Assembly (NCBI GenBank): GCA_009617715.1
Contig: VTFK01000023.1
Location: 1,612,001-1,676,000, forward strand
Reading direction: 5' to 3'
Length of the DNA: 64,000 bases
Origin: Plectrocnemia conspersa
Taxonomy: Eukaryota; Arthropoda; Insecta; Trichoptera; Polycentropodidae
The notes below the pieces were generated by a model. That model searched no databases. It worked only from the letters and a program-made list of their open reading frames with translations, and was not told the origin of the DNA. Below, piece by piece: positions 33,921 through 44,813 of this stretch (positions are counted from its first letter, which is position 1; every line of letters begins with the position of its first letter). A program made the translations under genes and the position numbers.

Positions 33921-34789
33921 TGAAAATTTTATACGGGAACATATATCATGCATTACAAAAACCAACACATAATGCATGTATTTTATGCATATAACCTATT
34001 TTTTGTAATAAAATATTGCTATTTAATACCATAATAAGAAGATACCGTCTTTTCAATAGTAGTAGTATGATAAAATACAATTATAAAACTCCATAGAGGT
34101 GGAAATGAGAGACCAACATAAATATATTAAAGATAAAACGACTTATTATTTTGTTATGTATTATAGCTATTTATTGCTATATAGAATTTTTTATTTAATA
34201 ATCTTTGTCTAGCCTTCGAAAAAAAATATATAAGCCATGTATTTTTTGAACTACTGTAGTATCAAGTAAATTTAATGCTTAGTTACATCTTATCAGGCAC
34301 AAAAATAAAGTCTATTTGCTGTTTGCATTCAACTCTAATATTAGATAAAATTATAATTACAAAAAATAATAATAAGTTTAGTTTGAGTTTGCAAAAGATG
34401 TTTACAATCTAAAAAAATCTTCGAAAAACGCATTTGACGGTCTTTAAAAATATGTTTAATGTACAAAAGTGCTTTTTTTTTCAACTAAGCTCTTGATACA
34501 TAAGTTTATGTGTTATAAAAATAAATAATGTTATCTTCAAAAATATATATGTATTAGTAAGCAAAACATAATATTATGCTTAACCATTGTATAAAAATAA
34601 TAATACTAATAATGTCAGACATATAAAAATACACCATTTGTATAAATAACTTATACATGTACGTATAACATATTATTTTAAAAGCTTACCATATATGCCA
34701 TATGTAAATATATTTTGTAATTTGCTTTTTAAAATTAAGCTTTTGTACATTATTGATATATAATATATTCATAAGGTCCCTACATTTTC
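33921..34789. other. AT-rich spacer, nothing recognised
   Basis: No supported structure apart from AT-rich small palindromes such as AAGCATAATATTATGCTT-like sequence near 34560. Confidence 0.4.
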
Positions 34790-35010
34790 CTTTTCAATAA
34801 TACGAGTCTTGCGCGTACTCCGACAAAGAGGCTTTGAAGCTCAGAACATCCCCTATCTCACATTTTTTTTTTAGATTCTATCCACCCCTCGCGCGATTTT
34901 TCCTCATATGAAATAATAGATGCGCGGTTTTTTTCAGAGCAAAAAATAATATCTAGATTATTGTTAAAATTTCATCGCGGTTAAAACGTAACGCAGATTT
35001 CCGTGAGTGC
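34790..35010. promoter_or_regulatory. G+C-enriched island 17
   Basis: Weak island with GTCTTGCGCGTACTCCGAC and CCCCTCGCGCG. Function not clear. Confidence 0.25.
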
Positions 35011-36029
35011 TTCGTGAATTATTTTCTAGGTATAAGTTTGATATTAAAACAATCGAGAATGTATTGCTTTTGCAATATTTTTATATAACGATCATATTAA
35101 ATTACATAATCAATCCTAATTTAATTAATTTCCCATATACAGATATGAAATAATAACTGTATTGCGATATGAATATTTTGAGTCTCGTCGACGTTTTAAA
35201 GAAACGTTTGCAACAATTTATTTAAATATTATTTTAATATAATATTGTTTATTTTTGTCTACATATAATTTATTCTAAATTAAAAAACATTAAGCATTTG
35301 TTTTAAGTACAAAAATAATGTATTTATATTGCTTTAAATGTATTATAGACACATTAATATATTATCTGACTAGTTTTGATTAACCTACGCAATTCTCCAG
35401 ACCATGTACCATTTTTATTGCACACTTAATTGCATAAATCAAGAAGTCCATAATATATATTATTCTGTTAAATTAAAGCATAAATTTGACATTAAATAAA
35501 AAATTATGACAATGCTATAATATGAAGATATATTATTTGCTGACTTCACTACTATAGGTTGTGTGGTACAAATGCTTACGTATAAGAAGATATTGAGGCA
35601 ATTATATACGCAGTGTGACAGCAAATTTATATATTAATCCAAGCGGTAAATAATTAAAATATTAAATACTAATTAATACCCAATTTTAATGAGTAAAAAA
35701 ATGCTATAAAAAAGGTGGAATAAAACCAGAAAATAATTTAAATTAAAAATTTACTAATTAATTTAAAGAGCTAATCTAATTTTATTTATTCAACATGATA
35801 GGCGTATACTATTATATATTACAATGGGGGTATACAAAATTAAGAACTACTAAGTAAGTGGTGAGACACCAGACTGAAATCAAAGATCTATTTTATTAAA
35901 TATAAATAATGCATGACCTAATTCGATTTTATATATATTGCATATTTTTATTTTAAAAGAAATATTTATAGTTCTTAATCAATTGCCCTAAACACTATTG
36001 AGTGGAGATCAAATTTCGGCAGTATGGAA
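35011..36029. other. AT-rich spacer with a short recurrent motif
   Basis: GTGAGACACCAGACTGAAAT near 35858 is the reverse complement of the motif at the left edge of the window (TTTCAGTCTGGTGTCCCAC, 7-25) and resembles TTTCAATCTGGCGTGTCTC near 16521. It may be the end of a dispersed element. Confidence 0.35.
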
Positions 36030-36160
36030 TACCGCAACTTAACTGGGAGGACTGAGTTACGTCAGACTCTGCCTTGGTAGATGTTCAGGATTGAATGTGA
36101 TGGCAGAAGCTCGTTCAAGAAGCTGGGGCTTTGATGCAACCTTAGAAAAAATAGACCGCT
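36030..36160 (+). pseudogene. Possible C-terminal relic of a LINE (RTE-like) ORF
   Basis: In one frame, with several stops, the plus strand reads a W.D..V..D pattern and then WQKLVQEAGALMQP. This resembles the W..D......AQDR..WR.L block at the end of RTE-type and related LINE ORFs. The match is short and degenerate; a poly(A) or simple-repeat tail is not evident. Confidence 0.3.
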
Positions 36161-36469
36161 ATATTATTACACGTTGAAAGTATAAAAATACAGCGATGTT
36201 GCTATAAATAAGGTATTTATTGCAAACATTGGTGTTCGCTATTTAGTATTTTAAATGTATATATTTACAAAATAAATTTTGCTTTATTATAATTTACAAA
36301 TATAGCATTTTCGATCTCAATTAATACATTTCTATAAATGTTTTTTTAATTATATGAAATGCTACAAAACAATGACGTATGTTGTGGGGTGCTCTGTTAT
36401 AATTAAAAATGTAATTATGATTCTTCACTTAACTTTCCTATATAAATAAAAAAATATTTTTTATCGCCG

Positions 36470-37130
36470 AATTCTTAAACACCTCTCGGCCATTAATCTA
36501 GTTCCCCGTGTGTCACCCATTAACAATCGCAGAACAGAGGCGGATTCGGGGGAAGGTGGGTTATAAAAAGTGGGCTCAGCTTTAAACAATGGTCCCGTGC
36601 AGATTTGTACAAGTCCCCCCCTAATCTATTCGCCGATAATGCCTAAACAGTGGGTCGTTTCACAGAAACACACACACATACACACATTCGGTTGGCCCTC
36701 TCAAGAACAATAATCTTTAGACAGCCAAGTTCCCGCCCGCTCCGAGCATTATTCTGATAAGAAGCAGACTGAAAATTAATACATCATTATGTCAGTCCCA
36801 CATCCCGGCAGCCCCGTGGCCTCTCACTCTCCTCCCGGCCCCGAAAATCGTGAGGGATGAAAACCTATGTGCTTCTGTGATATGGGTAATAAATTCTGTC
36901 TTCTTTTTGCCCCGCGAAGAAGAAGACGAGGCCTCTCAAGAGTGGATATTGATTTTAAAGGAGGCCTCGTGATGAGCGACACGCGTTTTTTGCACTCTGT
37001 CCCCATAAATCATCGCTCGTTACTATTTATATACGGGTTTGCGGGAGACTTGAAAAATTGCGACTTTGAATTTTTTCTTGTAAAAAAAAGGTTCGTTCGT
37101 AATTTATTCTTGGAGGTCTTAATATGAACG
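36470..37130. promoter_or_regulatory. G+C-rich island 18, the longest island
   Basis: About 650 bp with AACAATGG (Sox-like), CACACACACATACACACA near 36670, CTCTCACTCTCCTCCC (GAGA-type) near 36820 and GAAGAAGACGAGGCCTC. Frames of 60-86 codons on both strands overlap. Length, composition and lack of one dominant frame favour regulatory DNA. Confidence 0.35.
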
Positions 37131-39094
37131 CAATGAATCAGAGGGCATTTTCAAATAGTTAATCCTTCAAATCTTTTTATATACCTATGTTATTTATAAA
37201 CGTAAATTTCATTAATTATATAGTTGTTAAGACATACGAGTATTTAATCTAAAGCAATGTTACTGAGAATCTATCATGTGACAGGCTTATGTTTTTTTCC
37301 AAACTTATTAACGCTTTAAAATAGTTTCATTGCTATAAGGCGATCATCTTTGGAAATTCTACATAGACATTTAATTATATTTTTTCTATTGTAATTAATA
37401 TTTTTCTTTAAATTATATCGTCAAAGTTTGTGATGATGTAAACTACATGTAAAATGAATAGTTTTTAAAATTGAAATTAAATTAAATTCAATTAGTATAG
37501 CAACAATTATGGACAATCGTATTAATACCAATTAACTTATGTACTTAAGATTTGTTAAAACTGTATTAATAAATATTTTTTCAATATGCATTACTCTAGT
37601 GATAACGATTAGATTCGTTTTGTCACCATTTGTAGATCAATAAAAAATAAAAATGCAATGAATTAAGAATGATTATATTACTAATTAACAATTAAAGTTT
37701 TATGACCAACCTTAGGCATTGCTATTAAAAAACATTTCGTTTTGACTTTCTTAACCATTTGTCGGTTAACAAAATAAATAAGAATGCAATTATCAATGAA
37801 TTAAAAATGATTTTATTATCAAGTCTGTGGCAATAATTCACCGGTTAAATGGAACAAGAGTCAATTTTATTATGTAAATACTATAAATCATACAATGATT
37901 ATTATTTTTTTCTAAAATTCATAATATTTTAGTCAGAATTATAGTAATATCCTATATAGAAATTTTGATTGCGTTTATATTTTAATTATTATTCATAATA
38001 TATATAGCATGCTAAAATATGAACCCAAATTATTAAAAATGAAATCAGTAAAAATATGTTTCATATACAACAAAATATTGTAATAATATAAACATACACT
38101 TTATATTACATATGTATATTTTTTCATATAACCAAAATTCTCGAAAAATTGGTATCAATTTATCGTTTCTCGCGAAATGGAATACATCAAATAATGAGAA
38201 ACTTGTGTTGTGATTTAAAAAAATCATAAACCTTTGTCGTTTTATCTAAAAGTTAAACGCGTGTGGCAATCAAGTCTAAAAATAGCTTTAATACAGTTAT
38301 GTAAATGTTTGTTTTATATTGCTTTATACACAGTTTGTGCCAGAAGTCACTTAACCATTAAAAAAATGATTAGGATTATGTGTAATTTCATTTTTACTTT
38401 TTTACAATATTAACGTTGTTTTAACGTTTCCAAGAACAAGTGTACATTGAATATCTCAGTTCAAGTCAGATCTATGAAAATATCCAACATGTACAACATA
38501 GCATTATTCAAGAACCGGAGACATCCACATTTCTGCCTCGTGTTGTGTAGAATACAACTGAAATGTAGCGGCAGCAACTACTTGTTTGATCAGAGATGCA
38601 TAAAAGAGCTTGTGGTACAAATTTTTAATGTAAGATCTCCTGATCTCAGTTTTAATTGCTTAGTGATATTTAAAATAGTAAAATAGTAGCTAAAGAACAT
38701 TATTCAACGAGAAATTTGCAAAAATTTTTACAATAATTGCATCGAGACTCATTTAAAATAATTTTATGGATTATTTACAAGATATTATATTTTATACATG
38801 TATAAAAAATTTCCAATATATTTTAAATATTATATAAAAAAATATGTTTATAAAAAGTTATTTATTTTAAAATAAGTTAATGTATTTATGGCCATTTTTA
38901 TATAAAATATATATTTGCAAGATACTTTTTTAAGTACACGTCCACCTATTATAAATTGCAAAATAAAAAAAACATTTAAGATTCTATGCAGAATATTTTA
39001 AAAAATATATGTCATGTAATGAAAGTAGTAAAAATTACTATTTTTAATAAAACTGCTATATTTATATTTGATTCACAAACTGCTATTTCACGTT
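37131..39094. other. AT-rich spacer containing a diverged direct repeat
   Basis: 37614-37685 and 37736-37820 share TTCGTTTTG, CCATTTGT, AATGCAAT, TGAATTA and AATGATT in the same order with about 125-bp period, so a segment was duplicated here. The 60- and 79-codon frames at 38045-38227 and 38447-38686 have no domain. Confidence 0.45.
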
Positions 39095-39255
39095 TATTTT
39101 TGCTGATTCAGTGATTTTAATTAATCATCGTGAAATTTATCCGTGAGATTAGTAAAATCTAAGAATGTGATTATCAATAGGAATAAAATTATATAATAAA
39201 CACTAGTTCCAATCTTCCAGAAAAGATTAAAAAAAAATATTCAGGTTCATATGAG
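39095..39255 (+). repeat. Dispersed repeat family F, copy 2
   Basis: Same word order as 13110-13285: GATTTTAATTAATCATC, ATCCGTGAGATTAG and TCTTCCAGAAAAGA. Confidence 0.6.
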
Positions 39256-39781
39256 ATTTCTACCTAGTAATATTTTCTGCAAGTATTTTTTAAAAAAAAA
39301 AAAACGGTTAAATATTTATATAGAAGAAAACGTCTAAATGTAATGAAATATACATTATAATGTATTTAAAATAAAAAACTGATGATAGAACTTGTTTTTT
39401 TATAAACATCTCTAAGCTATAAGCAATAAACAATTCTAGTGATGTGATATTTTTAAAGTAAAGAAAAATAGCTTAAATTTAACTAAATGCATAAAATGTT
39501 TAAATAGATAGTGTGATGTGATTATAAATTTATTAGTATATAGTCTTAACACTAAATACCAGAATATTTAAAAATATTCGATAATACTGCAATTATTTTT
39601 TTTAAAGTTGCATTATGAGTTGCTCTGTATATTTCTAAATAAATCGAACTATAATATAAAATATGGGTAATAAACATACACATATAAACAACTAGAAATA
39701 TGAATAATTAATAAGACTGTAAAAGGAGTTATATACAAAGGAATAAAAATATATAATAAATTAGTTGAAATAATACTTTAA

Positions 39782-40318
39782 CCCTTTGAGCAGTATTGCC
39801 GTACAAGTACGGCGGTCGGTATTTACATTTTAATGTGCCCCAGATAGTAATATAATAATATATAAAATTATAGAAATAATAAAAAAAAACATTATACCTA
39901 TATAATATTTTGTTTAAATTTGATTTAATGTAAATTATTTTTATAAAAAAATAATACATATCAAAAATTTTTGAACGAAAAATATTTTATATTAATTTTA
40001 TAAAAAATATTGAGAGCCTTTAAATTGATATGCATAAAAGCCGAATAATATATTAAAAATATACAAAATAAATTAACAAAATGTAATAATAGAAAAGTGT
40101 TAAAATTAATTATTAAAACATACTAATATAAAAAAATAGTAAAATAAGTCAAAGCAATAAAACGTTGAAAATTTCTGTTTTTTTCTATAAATGGAATAAA
40201 AAATATTAATAAATAAATTACAACACAAATAATTATGGAAAAATACGTAAAATTAACTTACTCAATGTATATACTAACAAATTAAAAAATGTATATAAAT
40301 GAACTCACTACTCAAAGG
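39782..40318 (+). mobile_element. Family B piggyBac-like miniature element, copy B3 (best copy)
   Basis: TTAA at 39778-39781 is followed by CCCTTTGAGCAGTATTGCC. The other end reads GAACTCACTACTCAAAGG, the inverted complement of CCTTTGAGTAGTGAG. The outer TTAA on the right has decayed to GTAAA. About 537 bp, no ORF. CCC ends next to TTAA are the hallmark of piggyBac-type elements. Confidence 0.75.
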
Positions 40319-41994
40319 TAAAACAGTTTATAAAATAACTAATTGCTCATTTGAATTTTAAGTGCAATTTCAAATAAATATTTGATTTAATGGATACTGA
40401 AAGCTAACACAATTTCGATATTCGTTTTTAAATTAATGGTAGAGAAAGTAGTTTTACAATAATAAGTTAACGCAAATGGTAATTTTCTCGCTTTTAAAAC
40501 TTAGTAACTTTTAACTCTCGCTTAACTGCCAGATCACAGTACTTAATATTACTGAATTGATTTATATATGTAATATTTTATTTTATTTTCTAAAACCTGA
40601 CAAAAATTACGACTTTAATTCATATTTACATGATTTTAAAAAATAGCTGCACTTTATTTCGTTGTGCGTGTGAATCACTAACATGATAGCAGAGCTTAAA
40701 TAAATGATAAGAAAAGTCATACTTATTTTAATGAGAGTAAACTTTTAGTGTAGCTAAAGATAGGCAAATGCTTTTACTTTCTGTAAATAATGATGAAGAT
40801 TTCAATACCAAAGAACCTTAAATAATATTTTATTAACATTGCTATATGTTATATACATGTAAATCAAATCGAAAAGCATGGATGACTAAAGATTTTTTAA
40901 GACAAGTTTTGTCATTATTTTCTGCAAGAGATATACATATTTTACAATTATGATAACCTATTATTTAATATTTTATTATTGGTTTATATTGCAGCAGAAC
41001 TGTAAGTTTATTTCTCCATTATTCAATCAATGAATCAGGGTTACGTTTAAAATATAACCTACGGATTTAATTTAAGCAGGCAGTTAAATTTGATAGCAAA
41101 TCATTAACGCAATTCTTGTAAAAGTATGATATTTATTAAGCTGTATAAAATACTTGAGTAAAAATTAATATAATATATACGGCTAGTAACATATTGAATA
41201 AGCTCACATATTGGTCGGGAATTTGAAGTAGACAATGTTATTAGCGAACTAGTTAACATGATTAAATAACTGGACCTAAATATGGAATACGAGGATTTTG
41301 TTTTCAACGAAAATAAGCAACGAAGTTTTATGGAACTAGAAGAGAATATTTTTTAGAAGAACAGCAAGAAAATTAGCAACCAAATCAATATATTATATAA
41401 CCATGAAATTACATAAGCAGTGAATAATATACTATTGCATTATATGCATGAATTTATAAATAAAATAAAAAACATTTTAGTATAAACCACATATTTTAGT
41501 AAGTATTTTGTACTTAAATATGTCTAGATAAATATATACGTATTTAAATAAACATAAATTTATTTTACTTATCTATTGAAACTAATAGTAAGTTTTTACA
41601 ATTCACACAAAAACCTTTAGAACGAATTAATCGCGTAAGTCTAAGACTTATATTAAGACGATACATATATATATGATTATTTTATATTTTAGTTAACTTT
41701 TATTTGCCCTTCAAACTAATACTCAATAGTTTTTGAAATGTATAAATGTCATCTTAATACATCACTATAAAGACTCTTAGACAAATTTTGATGAAATATC
41801 ACTATCGAAATTTGATTTTTTATATATTGATATTTTAGCTCAATTAACTCTTCGAATGTTTCTAATTATTTGCTTTAATGTTGGAATACGGATAGGTTAG
41901 TATATTTATAAGTGAAAGCACAAGTAACTCGACTATTCAAAACTAATTTTAACTTAAACACAATCATCGTAAATAAGTAATCAATCACGATTGT
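40319..41994. other. AT-rich spacer, nothing recognised
   Basis: A long stretch without islands, repeats or convincing frames (67-codon minus frame at 41104-41307 only). Confidence 0.5.
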
Positions 41995-42420
41995 ATATAA
42001 ACGCGTGTCCCCTCGCGTGTTTTTGCCTGTAACCCAAACCCGCAGGCAATTTCCGAAAACTGCCATATTTGTTAGATTAACGAGCTCGGGGTACGGTTGT
42101 AATTAATGCAACTCCCAGATTTAACCACCCCAGCCGGCAAAAGGAACTTATCCCTAAATCCTTACCCTCACCTTTTCAATTCGGTCACACGTTAAAACAC
42201 CCCACGTCCGAGGGATCACGCTTCTGAAATGTTGCCAAGGAGCGATAATAATTCCAAAGTCGCCTTCACAGTTAAACAATAAATTAATTCCGACGATAAC
42301 AAAGGCACACCGTGGTGAATTATTATTAGAAAGGGTTTGGAAAGTTGACGTCGATCTGGCGCTAATTGGATAGATGAGCAAGATGAACTGGCAGAGTTTC
42401 AAATTTTATCGAAAAAGTGT
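41995..42420. promoter_or_regulatory. G+C-enriched island 19
   Basis: Includes CGAGCTCGGGGTACGG, CCCAGCCGGCAAAAGG and CGTCGATCTGGCGCTAATTGG. The minus frame at 42154-42402 (82 codons) has no domain. Confidence 0.3.
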
Positions 42421-42659
42421 GACCATATGGTTGCATAGGGGAGTAAATTTACTATTAAAAAAAAATAAGTATTATTGCTGTTATATAAAGTTATATGAGA
42501 GAGCTATTTTATGAATTTTATTATTAGATTAATTTTTCATTAATAAAATATATTTTATAATATTCAGTCGTAATTCAGTTATTATTTGCAGTGGCAAAAA
42601 ATAAAAAAAATATAGGATCATTATTGTAAGTATAAATTAAATCCTATCTCATATCATTA

Positions 42660-43070
42660 ATCATGATAAAGTGTTGGAACGTTGAGCGAGCTAGCACACA
42701 CATACACAAGCACCCCACACACGTTCAAACAATGAGAGATGGCGCTCCCGAATCCGATGTCCACCCCCATAAGTTAAGTTTCTTACTTAACCCTTTCGCC
42801 AAAGTTAGCGCACGCTCACACGCGTACGCACGAGCACACAGGCAAAAACCCACGGACAATCCCTCATTATAATACAACCCTTAACCCCACCCAACCCCCT
42901 TCGTCCAACATCATTCATCACAGTCGGGTCCACCCAGAACAGGAAGACCCGGACCCATCCCCCACCACTGCCGCCACTCATTTACAACCCCCCACCCTCT
43001 ACGCCACTTGTCCCGTTCAACCCTTTACATACGCAGCCACCCCTTAAAACGCTCCAATCTCACACTTGAT
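42660..43070. promoter_or_regulatory. C-rich, CA-rich island 20
   Basis: Strong strand bias: the plus strand is C- and A-rich with CACACACATACACAAGC and repeated CCCCACCC words, with hardly any G-rich counterpart. GAGATGGCGCTCC (ATGGC at 42739-42743) is present. The 69-codon plus frame at 42663-42872 reflects the CA repeats. Confidence 0.35.
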
Positions 43071-43449
43071 ATTTTAAACGTCACTGATTTTTCATGATTT
43101 TACATAGTGTTTTAAAAATATGATAATGGGGAGTTGCTCAAAATTTAAAACTCTGCCACTTTACCACCTGTTTCAAACTCTTATTTACAAATTTTCCATC
43201 TTTAATTCAATACCTAAATTTAAATAATAATAATACCAAATTATATGTTACTAAAATACAGACCAAAACAATTAGAACGAATACGACGAAATAATATTTT
43301 CATTGAAAAATAAAAAGTTTAAATAATGAAAATTCTAGCAAGTTAATACATTATAATTTATGAAATCTCTGGAAATTTGACTTGTGTGAATCTAATATAT
43401 AACGACCCATATACCCATTATATTCAAGGTCTATCTTAATAATATATTA

Positions 43450-43880
43450 TAGCAAAATTCACCGCTAGGCTCCTCGGTCATTTGCATTTCCCGGGCGAGC
43501 ATCCATGGTCAAATATATAAATTTTAGTCCAACTCCGCGACAAAGTTATGCAAATGGTCCGTGACCAAGAGATGGGTGCCAGCGATGTCAAAGGTTGGCT
43601 GCGGATGGTCCTGGGGTTGTTGCTGAAAGGACAAACTTGGAGTTTGATAAACGTAACCAAAGTTAGGGTGTTGGTCGCCTCGATGTATGTGTAATTGCAG
43701 AAGTAAATATCAGACCGTCGCGTCGGGGTGAGAAGGTGGTGTTATGGGTGGGTTTTAGTCCAAAAGCTCGTGTGGTCGAATGGTGAATGGAGATTAATTA
43801 AATGGCCGCTCGGTACGTGCGGAAGAGTCGTTTACTACTGATTGGAATAGCGTGGAAATGGATCGAGAAGTCTCTTTGTA
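43450..43880. promoter_or_regulatory. G+C-rich island 21 with ATGGCCGC
   Basis: AAATGGCCGCTCGG (ATGGC at 43802-43806) sits next to ATTAATTA, a homeodomain-type core. GACCGTCGCGTCGGGG lies upstream. Confidence 0.4.
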
Positions 43881-44813
43881 TGAGTACATAGTATTTGTAA
43901 TCAATTTACTAAACTATTTTTTTAAATTTCTCTGATTGTTTTTGGTTTATTTATAAATCATTGTGAATAAAAAATATGGGAGCTTATAATGCCCATTGTT
44001 ATTAAATATATAACATAAAGATATGAAGAAAGAATAAATTTGGCAAAATTAAAATGGCACAACTGGGCTGTAGATAATGCAGTGGTACATCGTAAAAAAT
44101 AAATTCTTGCATTGTTGTAATACACAACTGCGATTATAGTGTTTTTAAATATTTAAGCTTTCAAAATTTTCACTAAAAATATTCGAATCGAATATTAAGT
44201 CTCTTTTAATACGCTATTTTAACTAAAGCTACATCTATTTATACAAATACATTTTTTTTTATAAATATTAAAATTATTTTATGCATGTTTCACTTATATG
44301 ATATAATTTGCATTATATATTGTTATCAAAAGTGTGTTAGTTAATATTATAACAGTCATCAAATAGTTTTGTAATAACTGCCATAATTTATGAAAATGCC
44401 ATTGCGCCATAGTGTGCACCGGTGCCCCGCAAAATTTGTTTCCATTTTGAGATCTAATACCAAATAGCATATTTTAGCCAAATCCATACCATAACAACTA
44501 GAGAACTTTTTTTGTATAATCTGTAACTTATGTACATGGAGCGATTTTCAAATTTTTTTTTACAGACAGTGTACTTGAAAAAGCAATTGAAAGCTAACCT
44601 AACTAGCAATTAATCATGAATATATGTAAAAGTAATTTCAACATAAGCTAATTATATCAAAATTAATTATATACACATAGTTTAAAAAAATACGCTAATT
44701 TAAGTACCGATATATAATAAATAACATATACATAGTCATCTACAAAAATATTAATTTTTAAATCCAAAGCGTAGGTGAATGCCATCAAAACGATTTACTG
44801 TGTCACTTATATT
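43881..44813. other. AT-rich spacer, nothing recognised
   Basis: GTGTGCACCGGTGCCCC near 44412 (palindrome GCACCGGTGC at 44416-44425) is the only notable word. Confidence 0.45.
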
